A stretch of DNA of 64,000 bases from positions 27,605,896 through 27,669,895 of the forward strand of contig NC_067206.1 of NCBI RefSeq assembly GCF_026262505.1, written 5' to 3'. The position numbers and the translations under genes were made by a program. Origin of the DNA: Trichomonas vaginalis G3. Taxonomy: Eukaryota > Parabasalia > Trichomonadida > Trichomonadidae. Shown piece after piece: positions 34,570 to 44,072 of the stretch. Position 1 is the stretch's first letter; each line of letters begins with the position of its first letter. The notes beneath the pieces are model-generated. The model was not told where the DNA came from. It searched no databases and saw only the letters and a list, made by a program, of their open reading frames with translations.

Positions 34570-35384
34570 AAATATTTTTTGTTATTTTTTGTTTTCTTTA
34601 TAATAAATACAAATTATTATGATTTGTTTACTTTATTTTAAATGCGAGCTACTTGCTAAACGAATTATTATGATTCGTTTTCTTTATATAAATACAGATT
34701 ATTATGATTCGTTTTTCGGTCCCAGGTTTACTTTATCAATTTTCTCAAATTCTTGTTCGACAGGGACCAAAAATTAAATAAAAAAAAACTGATAGTGCAA
34801 CTATTCAAAACCTCTCATTTTTGAGCTCTGTGGTCGGCTTGAAGTTCAAAAGTCTTAAGAAGAGGAACTACTATTAAAAAGTGAGAATATATATACATAA
34901 TAGTTGCTTGATACTTTTTCTATTATTTTGTTTTCTTTATGTAAATTCGGATTATGATTTGTTTACTTTTTATCATTTTTTGAGCTCTGTTGGAATTTTG
35001 TAAAAAGCCTACATATAGATTCATGTGTGATTGAAAATTCCCTATATCCATCTGATCACATGTGTGTTGGTTATATAAGAACTCATTAGATTAATCGGAA
35101 TTCAAAAACTCAAATACCAAATATTTCAAATTAGAGTATTGTATTGAAATAATTCATTCAGGAATATTCATTCTATAAAATCTATATAGTAACGTGAGCA
35201 AAAGAAAATTTAAAAATAATTATTGCATTATTTTCTCAACTGGACTTAATTCATTTGGTGTTTGATTAAATTTACTCTAAAAAATCTAATTCATTACTGC
35301 AAGTGGGGATGTAATATTCCCCAGGTGGAGGTATTTGGTGTGAATTGAATTCATAATTTGTAAAGTTTCAATTTCCCAATTTCG
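34570..35384. other. Intergenic with short direct repeats and a hairpin
   Basis: AT-rich region. The segment 'attattatgattYgtttNcttta' occurs several times between 34613 and 34735 and again in altered form near 34945, and 'catttttgagctctgt' occurs near 34817 and 34975. A stem is formed by ggtccc (about 34719) and gggacc (about 34763). No open frame of note. The last 30 bp resemble the array ankyrin initiator. Confidence 0.45.
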
Positions 35385-36509
35385 ATGAGTGAAGGTATTA
35401 TTCAAAATTATGAATATATTGCTTCTCATATCAGTGAATATATTGAAGAAGGTAATTTCTTTGATGTATTTGAAATAGAAGCCATCAAAAAGATCATAAA
35501 AATTTCAAATTTAACAGCAAATGACTTCATTGCTCTTCTTGAGCAGTCACATCCTACTATAAATGCATAGAAATTATATGCTTGTACTCGAAACGCCAAT
35601 ATTTATATTCAAAACTTTGAAGATGTTATTTCAACACTGAAATCAATCAAAAAGTATATGAAACTCGGAATTCTTAATGGTATTGTTGACTTTTTAGATA
35701 ACAAAGGAAAAGAAATATCTGATTCTACAGAGAAAATCCAAAAACTTCAAACAGAGCTAAACGAAATTCAAAAACAAAAAAGTGACAACGAAATACAATC
35801 ACTTCAATCTCAACTCAATCAAATCAATGAAGAAAGCAACAAATTAAAAGAAAAACTCAATGAAATGGAAAGTAACACCAATCAAATCGATGAAACAATT
35901 TTATCAAAAATTAAAGAGCTAAAGGAATCAGATGATTTCAAAAGTATATACAATTTCCTTGATGAGCTTTCATCTCAAGGAAATCGAAAAATGATTTCTA
36001 AATCATGTGAAGAAGGACTTTGGAAGAAGATCTCTAACAAAGTGAAGCTTGATGAAATTAATGTACTTCATGTAGCAAGTGAAAGAGGAAATCTCAAACT
36101 TATCAAATCTCTCATTGAAGGTGGCTGTGATAAAGAAACAAGAAGTTATTATGATTATACTCCACTCGTTTATGCATCAAGATATGGTCACCTTGAAGTT
36201 GTTAAATATCTTATCTCTATTGGAGCTTATAAAGAAGCAACTGGTGATCAAGGAAATACTCCACTAATTTGCGCATCATTTAATGGTCATCTTGAAATTG
36301 TTAAATACCTTATCTCCATTGGAGCTAATAAAGAAGCACAGAATAAAGATGGAGATACTCCACTCATTAAGGCATCAAAAAATGGTCATCTTGAGGTTGT
36401 TAAGTACCTTATCTCAATTGGAGTTAATAAAGAAGCACAGAATAATGATGGAAGCACCGCACTCTCAGTTGCAAAAAGCGACGTAAGAGATTATTTTAAA
36501 TCTGTCTGA
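35385..36509 (+). pseudogene. Diverged ankyrin-repeat gene with one in-frame stop
   Basis: Paralogue of the array genes: same leader (MSEGIIQNYEYIASHISEYI), same coiled coil and only about five ankyrin repeats (374 codons in all). Codon 62 is TAG where the array genes have an AAT codon (TINA-stop-KLYACTRN), while the frame before and after stays open and aligned. The gene is therefore broken by a single nonsense codon, unless it is a sequencing error or the stop is read through. A shorter product could start at the ATG at 35658. The coding part stays close to the array copies, especially over the coiled coil, so loss is recent. Confidence 0.75.
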
Positions 36510-36879
36510 ACGAATTAGCCTATTTCAGATTTCAGTGCAAATAATTCTTATATTAATACTAAATATTTATATTTTGCCTCTAATATCAGTCTTAAAGGGA
36601 AACTGAATTGCTTTTATCTCTTCACATAAAAGTCATAAATGAAATTCTCAATAGTTTTATGTATCCATATGGACTATAGTATATAATAGTTTATTCATAC
36701 TGAATCAAAATAATTAATTCATCGCGAAAAAACAAAGAAATTTTTATATGAGTTTTCTTAAAACATAAAACTCATTTATAGTCTAATCTTAGGAAGCATA
36801 AGTTAGAAATACAGTATATAATTAACGTAAATTATAATATGATAAGAAATCTTTATTTCTATAATATAATAATAAAAAT
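36510..36879. other. Intergenic, no gene seen
   Basis: AT-rich stretch between the ankyrin pseudogene and the convergent PNO1 gene. Nothing specific seen. Confidence 0.5.
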
Positions 36880-37470
36880 TTAGCCCTGGCGCTTTTGCCA
36901 AGCCTGGAAGTTACGAAGTTTAGAGTAAATCTTATTAGCTGGTGAGCCCATAACAAGATCACAGATCACACGGCGTGCCATTTTAACATTATTGACAGAA
37001 CCGAGAATATGAACCTTTGTACCAGTTAAAGATATACGTGTATGTGTAGCATTTTCAATTGTGAACTTAATTTGGCCACCTTTTCCTGCGATACGGCCAA
37101 CAGCACGTGAAAGATTATCTCCTTCAATGAGTTTGATATCTGTAACATCGAAAACATCCATAAATATATCTTCTAAACGAACTAAAGCGAGTGCATCTGC
37201 GATTTCGAAACCGGCATTAATAGCTGTAAGAAAATCTATAGCTTTTGTCATAGCATTTGGATTTGATGTGAGTGCATTTGTTCTTAACTCAACACATCCT
37301 TTTCTACTATTGTATCTAAGATCAAGTTTTAAGTATTTGATAATTGGCTCTGTTATTTGTGGAAAATTGTTTTTAAGATATGTCCTTCTGTTGGGTGGAA
37401 TTGCTACTCTGCGATAATCCGGTGTTTCCGGTATCTCTGGGGCTTCAACTTCCTCATTTTGAACTGACAT
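36880..37470 (-). CDS. PNO1: PNO1/Dim2, KH-domain 40S ribosome assembly factor (196 aa)
   Basis: Start taken as the ATG at 37470 (MSVQNEEVEAPE); the upstream in-frame extension lacks an ATG. The protein matches Dim2/PNO1 along its whole length: RVAIPPNRRTYLKNNF near 21-36, ALALVRLEDIFMDVFDVTDIK near 93-113, and a KH domain with GRIAGKGG at 125-132 followed by KFTIENATHTRI and KVHILGS. PNO1 binds pre-40S rRNA near the 3' end of 18S and supports Nob1 cleavage. The N-terminus is short compared with animal forms. It lies in the same orientation as NOP2, which ends 414 bp upstream. Confidence 0.93.
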   Translation of the reverse strand: MSVQNEEVEAPEIPETPDYRRVAIPPNRRTYLKNNFPQITEPIIKYLKLDLRYNSRKGCVELRTNALTSNPNAMTKAIDFLTAINAGFEIADALALVRLEDIFMDVFDVTDIKLIEGDNLSRAVGRIAGKGGQIKFTIENATHTRISLTGTKVHILGSVNNVKMARRVICDLVMGSPANKIYSKLRNFQAWQKRQG

Positions 37471-37884
37471 AAGATTCTGACCAAAAATCCTTTGATTTTT
37501 TTGCAGACACAAAATCTCTCCCTTTCAATTATAAAATCTTCTCAAAGATAATAGAGCATTTGGAATACACATGTAAAATACTTCAATTGTTATCAGTAAA
37601 CTATACTATGATGTTCTGATTTCAAATTCAAAATACCTGGTTTTACTTTTATTTCATGCTAACATATATGCTATCAATTCAAATATTCATTTTTAGAATG
37701 TTAAGAAGGTCAATTTGATTACAATTGATTTCTTTCATATTTTTCAATATTCAATATTAGGAAAAATGTATTAAGAAATTCTTAAGTTTTGTAGTTAAAG
37801 AGAAAAAAAATGTTTTGGTAATTAAAATAAATTGTATAATAAAATTTTATATATATATAAATAAATCATCTCTAATAAAAATCT
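37471..37884. other. Intergenic, PNO1 upstream region
   Basis: AT-rich DNA between the NOP2 stop and the PNO1 start, both minus strand. No further gene seen. Confidence 0.5.
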
Positions 37885-39315
37885 TTATTTTCCACCGAAT
37901 CTCTTGCTAAACTTCTTTACCTTCTTTGATCTCTTAGCCCTCTTTTCAGCTCTCTTTTCTGTTTCTGTCTTTGGTTTTGGTTTTTCCTCCTTCTTCTTCT
38001 CATCAGGGTCAGGAATTGGTCCTCTTGGTCCTGGAGGAACCTCGATGAGGGCGAAGTAGAAACCGTCCATGTTTAATCTGTGTGGATAAACTCTTCTTGA
38101 TAACTGAACAGATGGGTGGAAATGGTGGCCCTTGTAGTTTACGATACCTTCTGCAAGGTCCTGGTCGAAGTCTGAGTCAAGGCCGCTTGGAATTACCTTG
38201 CATTTTCTGTTGTTGATGAGATAGTCTACAACTGCCTCGTTTTCTTCAACAAGGAGCGAACATGTACAGTAGCAAAGCTTGCCGCCCTTTGATGAAATAG
38301 AATCGTAAGCGTGTAAAATAATTTCTTTCTGATTTTGTGTCAAAACTTTGAGATCCTGTTCGCTCTTGCTAGTCTTAACTGAGGGATCGCGGCTGATAAC
38401 GCCTGTGCCACTGCATGGAGCATCGCACATAACGGCATCGAAGCCGCCCATAACAGTTGGAAAAGCACGGCCATCGTAGTTTACAACGATAGTATTTGTA
38501 ACGCCGAGTCTGTGAATGTTTGCAATAAGAGCTTGAGCGCGTGTTCTGTTGATATCATTTGCGATGATTACGCCTTGGTTTTTCATTAATTGAGCCATGT
38601 GTGTTGTTTTACCACCTGGAGCTGCGCACATATCGAGAGTACGCATTCCTGGTTGTGGATTCAAAGCCATAACTGGTAAGAATGAGGATGGAGACTGGAT
38701 CATGTAATGTCCAGAGAGATACTCTGGTGTAGCACCAATTGGAACTTGGGAATCGTAGACAATAAGGCCAAGCTTAGTCCATTTGTCAACTGGACCTAAA
38801 CGAACACCACGTTCGCTGAGAACTCTTTCAAGTTCGTTTCTGCGTGTTCTAAGTGTATTTGTACGGATAACAACTGGTCTCTGATGTTCGTTTGCATCAA
38901 TAAAGTCGATAATTTCTGCTACTGGAACTAAAGATGCGATTTGTTCGAGAAGATAACGATTGTAACCGTAAAGAAGCTGAAGATCGTCGAAAAGTTTGTT
39001 GAGATAATCAGATCTTGTAATTCCTGGCTCACCAAGCTTCTTAATGTCTTGAAGAGTTGCAACAATGAGTTGACATCTTTGTTTGACTTCATCATAATCA
39101 ACAGAAGGACCATTTAAGTCTAATGCACCCTTCGGAACTGCATTTTCTCTCATATCTTCGAAAAATTCGTCTTCTTGTTCTTTTAATTTCTTTTCACGTT
39201 CGACGAGAGCCTTATCACCTTCCTCATCTGGTTCACCAAGCCAATCATCACCTTCCTCACCTCCTTGTTCTTGTTCTACTTCAGACTCTGTCTCAGAAGC
39301 TTTATCTTTCGACAT
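37885..39315 (-). CDS. NOP2: NOP2/NSUN1-type rRNA m5C methyltransferase (476 aa)
   Basis: Very acidic N-terminus (about 1-60), then the NOL1/NOP2/Sun fold. SAM-binding motif I is AAPGGKT at 231-237. Motif IV is DAPCSGTG with Cys at 301, and motif VI is CYCTCS with the catalytic Cys at 352. The C-terminus (LNMDGFYFALIEV, then a lysine-rich tail) is typical of nucleolar members. NOP2 methylates a cytosine in large-subunit rRNA and is needed for 60S assembly. Length is shorter than yeast Nop2 (618) because the charged extensions are reduced. ATG at 39315. Confidence 0.92.
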   Translation of the reverse strand: MSKDKASETESEVEQEQGGEEGDDWLGEPDEEGDKALVEREKKLKEQEDEFFEDMRENAVPKGALDLNGPSVDYDEVKQRCQLIVATLQDIKKLGEPGITRSDYLNKLFDDLQLLYGYNRYLLEQIASLVPVAEIIDFIDANEHQRPVVIRTNTLRTRRNELERVLSERGVRLGPVDKWTKLGLIVYDSQVPIGATPEYLSGHYMIQSPSSFLPVMALNPQPGMRTLDMCAAPGGKTTHMAQLMKNQGVIIANDINRTRAQALIANIHRLGVTNTIVVNYDGRAFPTVMGGFDAVMCDAPCSGTGVISRDPSVKTSKSEQDLKVLTQNQKEIILHAYDSISSKGGKLCYCTCSLLVEENEAVVDYLINNRKCKVIPSGLDSDFDQDLAEGIVNYKGHHFHPSVQLSRRVYPHRLNMDGFYFALIEVPPGPRGPIPDPDEKKKEEKPKPKTETEKRAEKRAKRSKKVKKFSKRFGGK

Positions 39316-39737
39316 TCTCTATCTAAAATTTTTTTGTGCCTTGTGTCCCGACAAAATTTTAGGATTTTTGTACAATATTGGAGATGATTATTAGATATTG
39401 CAGCTGAAAACAAGGCAAATTGCCTGATAATGTAATGCTTTCTCTTTAGATTTTAAAATCAAAAATTTTAATGACTATGGATATGAAGCTCGTGTGAGCT
39501 ACACTTTGTTGTATCTCCTTCGTATATTTGATTCTGATGTATAATGTTCGATATTGATGATGTAATATCAATTAATTAATTTGGATTTCTAACTTATTCG
39601 ATGATTTGTTGTATAACATTTTGAAATGTCTTGATAAGAATAAAACTGCTATAGGAAAATAAGAAAATAAAAATTTATCACCAACAAAACAAAAAAATTA
39701 ATAAAAATAGAGAGAGAGAAACTACAATCAGTTATAA
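39316..39737. other. Intergenic, NOP2 upstream region
   Basis: AT-rich DNA upstream of NOP2 and downstream of the Sel1-repeat gene. Nothing specific seen. Confidence 0.5.
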
Positions 39738-41423
39738 TTATTGAAGAATTGTTTTGACGCGGACCGAAATTAAGATTATTAAAGTAATAAATAAGATAAA
39801 TTCTATTAATAAGCCTCCAAGAGGTTTGATATACTCTACGAGTATTTTAGAGTCTTCCTCTGGCATAGTTTCTTTGATATACTTTGGTAATTCTCTCATC
39901 ATGACATAGAATTTGACTGGACCAACAATTGATTGAGCTGCAAGTTGCATCTGAGACATTCTGTAGAAGTATTCTTCTGCTTCATGCAAAGGAGAGTTCA
40001 TTGCAAGCCATAATGCAGCTGTCGCGTTTCCAGATCTTGCATTTCGGACATAACTAAATTGGTTGGCATCTCTTGAGTCCTTAGAATTGGAAGAAAGAAA
40101 ATTCTTTGATGGAGTTAATCCTAAGTCCAACATTTTACGGAAAGCGTGTTCACTTCCCCTTTGAACGTATTTATCGAAAAACCTAACCCATGGTCCGTAA
40201 TCGATCAGTTGTCTAAGCATCTCAACACTTCTGTCGCAATTGGCCACTGCTCCGTCTCCGCCGATCAATTGTTGAGATACTTTCAGCATACTTGGGAAAT
40301 GGCCCTTCGAAGCACTCTGAGAAAAATACATATAGCCATTTACATTGCTGCGGCCGACACCACATAAGCCGTAGTACGACATAAGGCCAAGTTCAAAAAA
40401 TCCAGGAGCGTAATTCTGGTTTGTAGCTTGTCTAAGGTATGAAAGAATTTCTACGCATGGTGGTTGTGTGTGTCCGAGCAACACTCCGGCCTTAAGTAAT
40501 AGAGATGTTGGATCTCCCATTTTAACTCCAATATTTAAGTATTGATTGAACAGTTTGGTACTATTTTGGTATTTTAATAAGGTAGTAATTGGGCCGATTG
40601 CTGGTTTGTAGCCATTATTAAATGAATTATTTAGAAGTTTGATTGCGTTTTTGACTTTTTGCTCTGTTGGATATGGAATAAATATCTTGGACATGGCGTA
40701 GTTATACATGTCAATTGGATCTTTACTTTTAGATAGTCTGTCTAATTCTGTAGAATTTGGAATATTTCGATGAATTGGGAATATAAACATAGTTGGTATA
40801 ATATCTGCTGCACGCGATATTGTTTTGTACGCGGATGGACATGAATAAGGTCTATACTTTCCTTCTAAATATTGATTTGTTATTGGTAAAATAGATTCCA
40901 AATAATCCCAAGATAAATTACTTTCTACTACTGATTTTGGTATTTCTAGTGGTTCGTAAGTTCTGTGATAAAATGAAAGAAGAGATTTTGCAGCATTATT
41001 CCCTAATTTATCTGCCTTTAAGTAATATTTCTGTGCTATTGAGTGGTCCTCTTGGGTACCAAACGCTCCAAATTCATAAATTCTTCCATAACCAAGGCAA
41101 GCTTGTGAATTACCATTTTCGCATAAATTTTCAATTTTTTGGATAGTTTCATTAATATCCAAACCACTTCTAAGAGTATGGTAAAGTGAATTCATTGGAT
41201 TCGTTTCATTTTCTGGATAAGTTAGAGCATCAACAAAATATGAAGTCGAATTTTGCTCAATAATTTTAAAAACTGGAGGTGGTGGTAGATAATTTGACTT
41301 ATCCATCATATATGTGAATTTCCAAACTGATTTAGATTGTGGAATCGCCACTCCAAGCATGAAAAGAGAATTCATATTTTTTATAAACTGGTCAATGAGA
41401 TAATTATTTTTAAGATATTTCAT
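39738..41423 (-). CDS. SEL1L/Hrd3-like Sel1-repeat membrane protein (561 aa)
   Basis: Contains scattered Sel1/TPR-like repeats (GNSQACLGYGRIYEFGAFG, DPTSLLLKAGVLLG, YAPGFFELGLMSYYG, GHFPSMLKVSQQL) and one C-terminal membrane helix (about 535-555) with a short basic tail. Lumenal Sel1 repeats followed by a C-terminal membrane helix is the layout of Hrd3/SEL1L, the partner of the Hrd1 ubiquitin ligase in ER-associated degradation. Several N-x-S/T sites fit a lumenal position. The start is at 41423; a second Met (MNSLFMLGVAIPQS) would give a better signal peptide. Function is inferred from layout. Confidence 0.65.
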   Translation of the reverse strand: MKYLKNNYLIDQFIKNMNSLFMLGVAIPQSKSVWKFTYMMDKSNYLPPPPVFKIIEQNSTSYFVDALTYPENETNPMNSLYHTLRSGLDINETIQKIENLCENGNSQACLGYGRIYEFGAFGTQEDHSIAQKYYLKADKLGNNAAKSLLSFYHRTYEPLEIPKSVVESNLSWDYLESILPITNQYLEGKYRPYSCPSAYKTISRAADIIPTMFIFPIHRNIPNSTELDRLSKSKDPIDMYNYAMSKIFIPYPTEQKVKNAIKLLNNSFNNGYKPAIGPITTLLKYQNSTKLFNQYLNIGVKMGDPTSLLLKAGVLLGHTQPPCVEILSYLRQATNQNYAPGFFELGLMSYYGLCGVGRSNVNGYMYFSQSASKGHFPSMLKVSQQLIGGDGAVANCDRSVEMLRQLIDYGPWVRFFDKYVQRGSEHAFRKMLDLGLTPSKNFLSSNSKDSRDANQFSYVRNARSGNATAALWLAMNSPLHEAEEYFYRMSQMQLAAQSIVGPVKFYVMMRELPKYIKETMPEEDSKILVEYIKPLGGLLIEFILFITLIILISVRVKTILQ

Positions 41424-41629
41424 GAGAAAAGGATTCTTTACTGCTCGTAGGATACAAAAAATATTTAGTTTTTTGACAGCTTATCAGAAATTGAAATTCA
41501 TCCGTGAGAAAAAAGTTTAAATCGAGTCTTTCAGAATGACATTTTGGACTAAAAGAAAATATAAACTTACTCTGATGATAAAAACGCTCATCTCCTCATT
41601 GTCATAAAAGTCATGTGTTTGGACTTGTC

Positions 41630-41638
41630 AAAAGTGAC
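41630..41638 (+). promoter_or_regulatory. AAAAGTGAC motif upstream of TRAP-gamma-like gene
   Basis: The nonamer AAAAGTGAC lies 25 bp before the ATG at 41664. It is the reverse complement of the motif at 31785, so orientation relative to the gene varies. Confidence 0.3.
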
Positions 41639-41663
41639 ACGTGAATTGTCAGACTGAACTGAA

Positions 41664-42092
41664 ATGCAAACTGAAGATCAGCAGTATGAATATTTAAAGT
41701 CCCAGCAGGTCAAGAAGGCCGACTCTGGATCTTTCCAGGTCGTATATATCCCATTTGGCCTCATTTTCTCTGGCTTAACAATCCTTCTTTACCTTCTTAT
41801 CGGAGGCTGCACAATTGAAGCTGATAAGATTTATCTTGCTGTCTCATACGGTATTGGCGCCGTCCTCCTTACAATTGCCTACAGTAACGTCGCCAAATGG
41901 TGCCACGCTCAAAAGAAGATGAACGGCTCCCCACTCTTCTTCTCCCTTGCCTACAACAACGCCTTCTTTGTCTTCCTTCTCATTTTCTGCGCTACAGTCC
42001 TCTTCCCAGGCCTCAAGCCAGCTTATGGACTCGTCCTCACACAGACCATCGCTGTTGCTATTCCAGCTTGGTTATCTACCCTTCAGGTTTAA
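41664..42092 (+). CDS. TRAP-gamma (SSR3)-like ER translocon membrane protein (142 aa)
   Basis: Four predicted membrane helices (about 25-47, 55-73, 92-112 and 117-138). The stretch YSNVAKWCHAQKKMNG, then FFSLAYNNAFFVFLL, follows the TRAP-gamma pattern (YKNVK....FSIFYNN.LF), as does the C-terminal part ending in LSTLQV (LLSTGSK in animals). The cytosolic loop between helices 2 and 3 is much shorter than in animal SSR3 (185 aa). TRAP-gamma sits next to Sec61 and helps protein insertion. The codons are GC-richer than those of the neighbours, which often marks highly expressed genes in this kind of genome. Confidence 0.65.
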   Translation: MQTEDQQYEYLKSQQVKKADSGSFQVVYIPFGLIFSGLTILLYLLIGGCTIEADKIYLAVSYGIGAVLLTIAYSNVAKWCHAQKKMNGSPLFFSLAYNNAFFVFLLIFCATVLFPGLKPAYGLVLTQTIAVAIPAWLSTLQV

Positions 42093-42607
42093 ATAGAATT
42101 CTTATTTGAACACTTCTGATGGATAGTTGTTGAATTCGAAAAGCCAGCAAATATTAAACATATACACATTTACCAAACTTACTTTAATTTTATTTTTGAT
42201 AACTAATATTTTTTAGTGCTTGATGGCCAACTATGACAACCTTTACCATCCAATATCACATTTCCTAACAATTTTTTGATCGAATACCAAATTTATAGAA
42301 TAATAATATTTGTATTTTATTATAAAATAGTTTCTACGATTCGGAATTCTTTGAATACAATACTTTTCGTTCAAAAAAAATTAGTAAAATCAAAAAATGA
42401 AATTGATTTCATAAATATTCAGAGATATTTTTATTGCTTTCGGATTTTTTTGGAATATAAGATTTGATCATTATGCTAAATTAATGAGTTTTACACGCAA
42501 TAAATGCAGATTTACCATAATATTTACTTGATTTAAAATATTTTTCGAAATTAAACATGATATTTTGATAAAAAATATAAATATTTACCAGTTTTTTAAA
42601 ACAGAGA
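42093..42607. other. Intergenic, no gene seen
   Basis: AT-rich stretch between two convergent genes. A 63-codon open frame at 42276-42467 looks like translated AT-rich spacer and is not supported. Confidence 0.5.
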
Positions 42608-43816
42608 TTAAAGACTTGCATATGAAGAAATAACTAATCGATGGAAGCTCTGAATATCTACAAAAGCTCCGTATTCTCTGATGGAATGCATAGCTAATAG
42701 TGGTACACCGATGTCGATAGCCTTTATTCCAAGGGATGGCGCGATATGCCTTGAAATTGTATATCCGCCATGAGGATGGAAGTATTTTGCAATTACGACA
42801 TTATTCTTCTTAGCTATTGAATCAACAAGGGCGAAGAGTTCAGGGTTTGCTGCTGTTGCATCTTGTGGAGACCACATGAATCCAATTCCTTCTCCTAAAA
42901 TGCATTCAGCACCAGGAACTGTCATATCTTTATATTGGTAGTGATGTCCGTGAACAACATCTGTTGAAACAAAATAAGAATTTGCATAAAATGTTGGTGA
43001 TAATCCAAGACGACCTATAATCGATGTAATGAAGTCGGATCTAGCTCCAAATGGAGTTACTGATCCTATTTCTTCGTTATCGTAGAAACAAACAAAACAT
43101 GATTTTTCTCTTGGCTGAGCGTAGTTTACAAATGCATCAAGAAGTGGTATTGAACAACATAAATCATCTAGGCCTTGTCCTCCGATGAGATCGCCATCAA
43201 ATGTAGGGAATAAAGTTGGATTTACATCGTAAAATCGAAGATCGTATGAAACAATTTCTTCAGGCTTGCATCCAACTTCCTTAGCAATAATATCTTGTAA
43301 TTTAGACGATCCATCAGCTGATCCAAATATTGGAACAATTGGCGGGAGATTTGCAGTTCTTGATTTCTGTAAATAGCATGAAATGTTAGGTATTATAGCG
43401 ACAGCACCTGTTTTGATAAGTTTCTGTTCGATTTTATCATTATTTTTATAAGAAACAATTCCAGCGATTCCAAGGTCATGATCAAACCATGTATGATCTA
43501 AAGGATCTCCATATTTCATGGTTTGGCATATTTCTAGATTGTCTTTTACTTCTTCTGTATTTGGTTTGATTCTGAAGCCTGGATAATCAATATGGCCTCC
43601 TATAAATATTCCAGTATCTTTGCTGCTCAAAAGACCAGCAATTAATTCCCTTTCTTCGCGAACTACAAAAAATTTTTCTGGAATATTTTCCCAATTCTTT
43701 GATATATCGAGTTCAACGAATCCTTTCGACTTTAGAAGTTCTCTTGCTAATTCTACGAAATGAAATGGTGATTTTATTTTGTCAAGAAGTTCAACAAATT
43801 TCTCTTTGGAAAGCAT
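42608..43816 (-). CDS. M18-family aspartyl aminopeptidase (402 aa)
   Basis: Full-length M18 metallopeptidase with two co-catalytic metals. Ligand motifs are visible in order: GGHIDYPG (His75), GLDDL (Asp216), DNEEIG (Glu residues 247-248), STDVVH (Asp285) and AMHSIRE (His376). WFDHDLGIAG near 109 and the HPHGGYTI segment near 346 also fit, the latter where most members have NDTPCGTT. The enzyme removes N-terminal acidic residues from peptides. At 402 residues it is shorter than human DNPEP (about 475), with reduced loops. No signal peptide, so probably cytosolic. ATG at 43816. Confidence 0.9.
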   Translation of the reverse strand: MLSKEKFVELLDKIKSPFHFVELARELLKSKGFVELDISKNWENIPEKFFVVREERELIAGLLSSKDTGIFIGGHIDYPGFRIKPNTEEVKDNLEICQTMKYGDPLDHTWFDHDLGIAGIVSYKNNDKIEQKLIKTGAVAIIPNISCYLQKSRTANLPPIVPIFGSADGSSKLQDIIAKEVGCKPEEIVSYDLRFYDVNPTLFPTFDGDLIGGQGLDDLCCSIPLLDAFVNYAQPREKSCFVCFYDNEEIGSVTPFGARSDFITSIIGRLGLSPTFYANSYFVSTDVVHGHHYQYKDMTVPGAECILGEGIGFMWSPQDATAANPELFALVDSIAKKNNVVIAKYFHPHGGYTISRHIAPSLGIKAIDIGVPLLAMHSIREYGAFVDIQSFHRLVISSYASL

Positions 43817-44072
43817 TATTTTTTTATGATATAAATTCTAAGTATATATTGGTATACTATATGGTAAATACAAAAAATATCATATTGTCATAACGAGGAA
43901 TGCTTATTCGAATCAATTAGTTATTTGATTCATTGGTTTTCTTTTCATGCAGTTGGAAAACAGCCTATTTTTAGCACAATTAGGCATTTATTGATTTAAT
44001 TCAACCCTTTGTTATTATATATAATGATTTTTGCTATGCGTATTTCGAAAAGGGACGATTTTATTGGGGCAA

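Noticed and set aside
34711-34768. Possible tRNA from the ggtccc/gggacc stem with a gttcgac loop
   Set aside because: Only about 50-58 nt between stem ends, and no D-arm or anticodon arm can be drawn.
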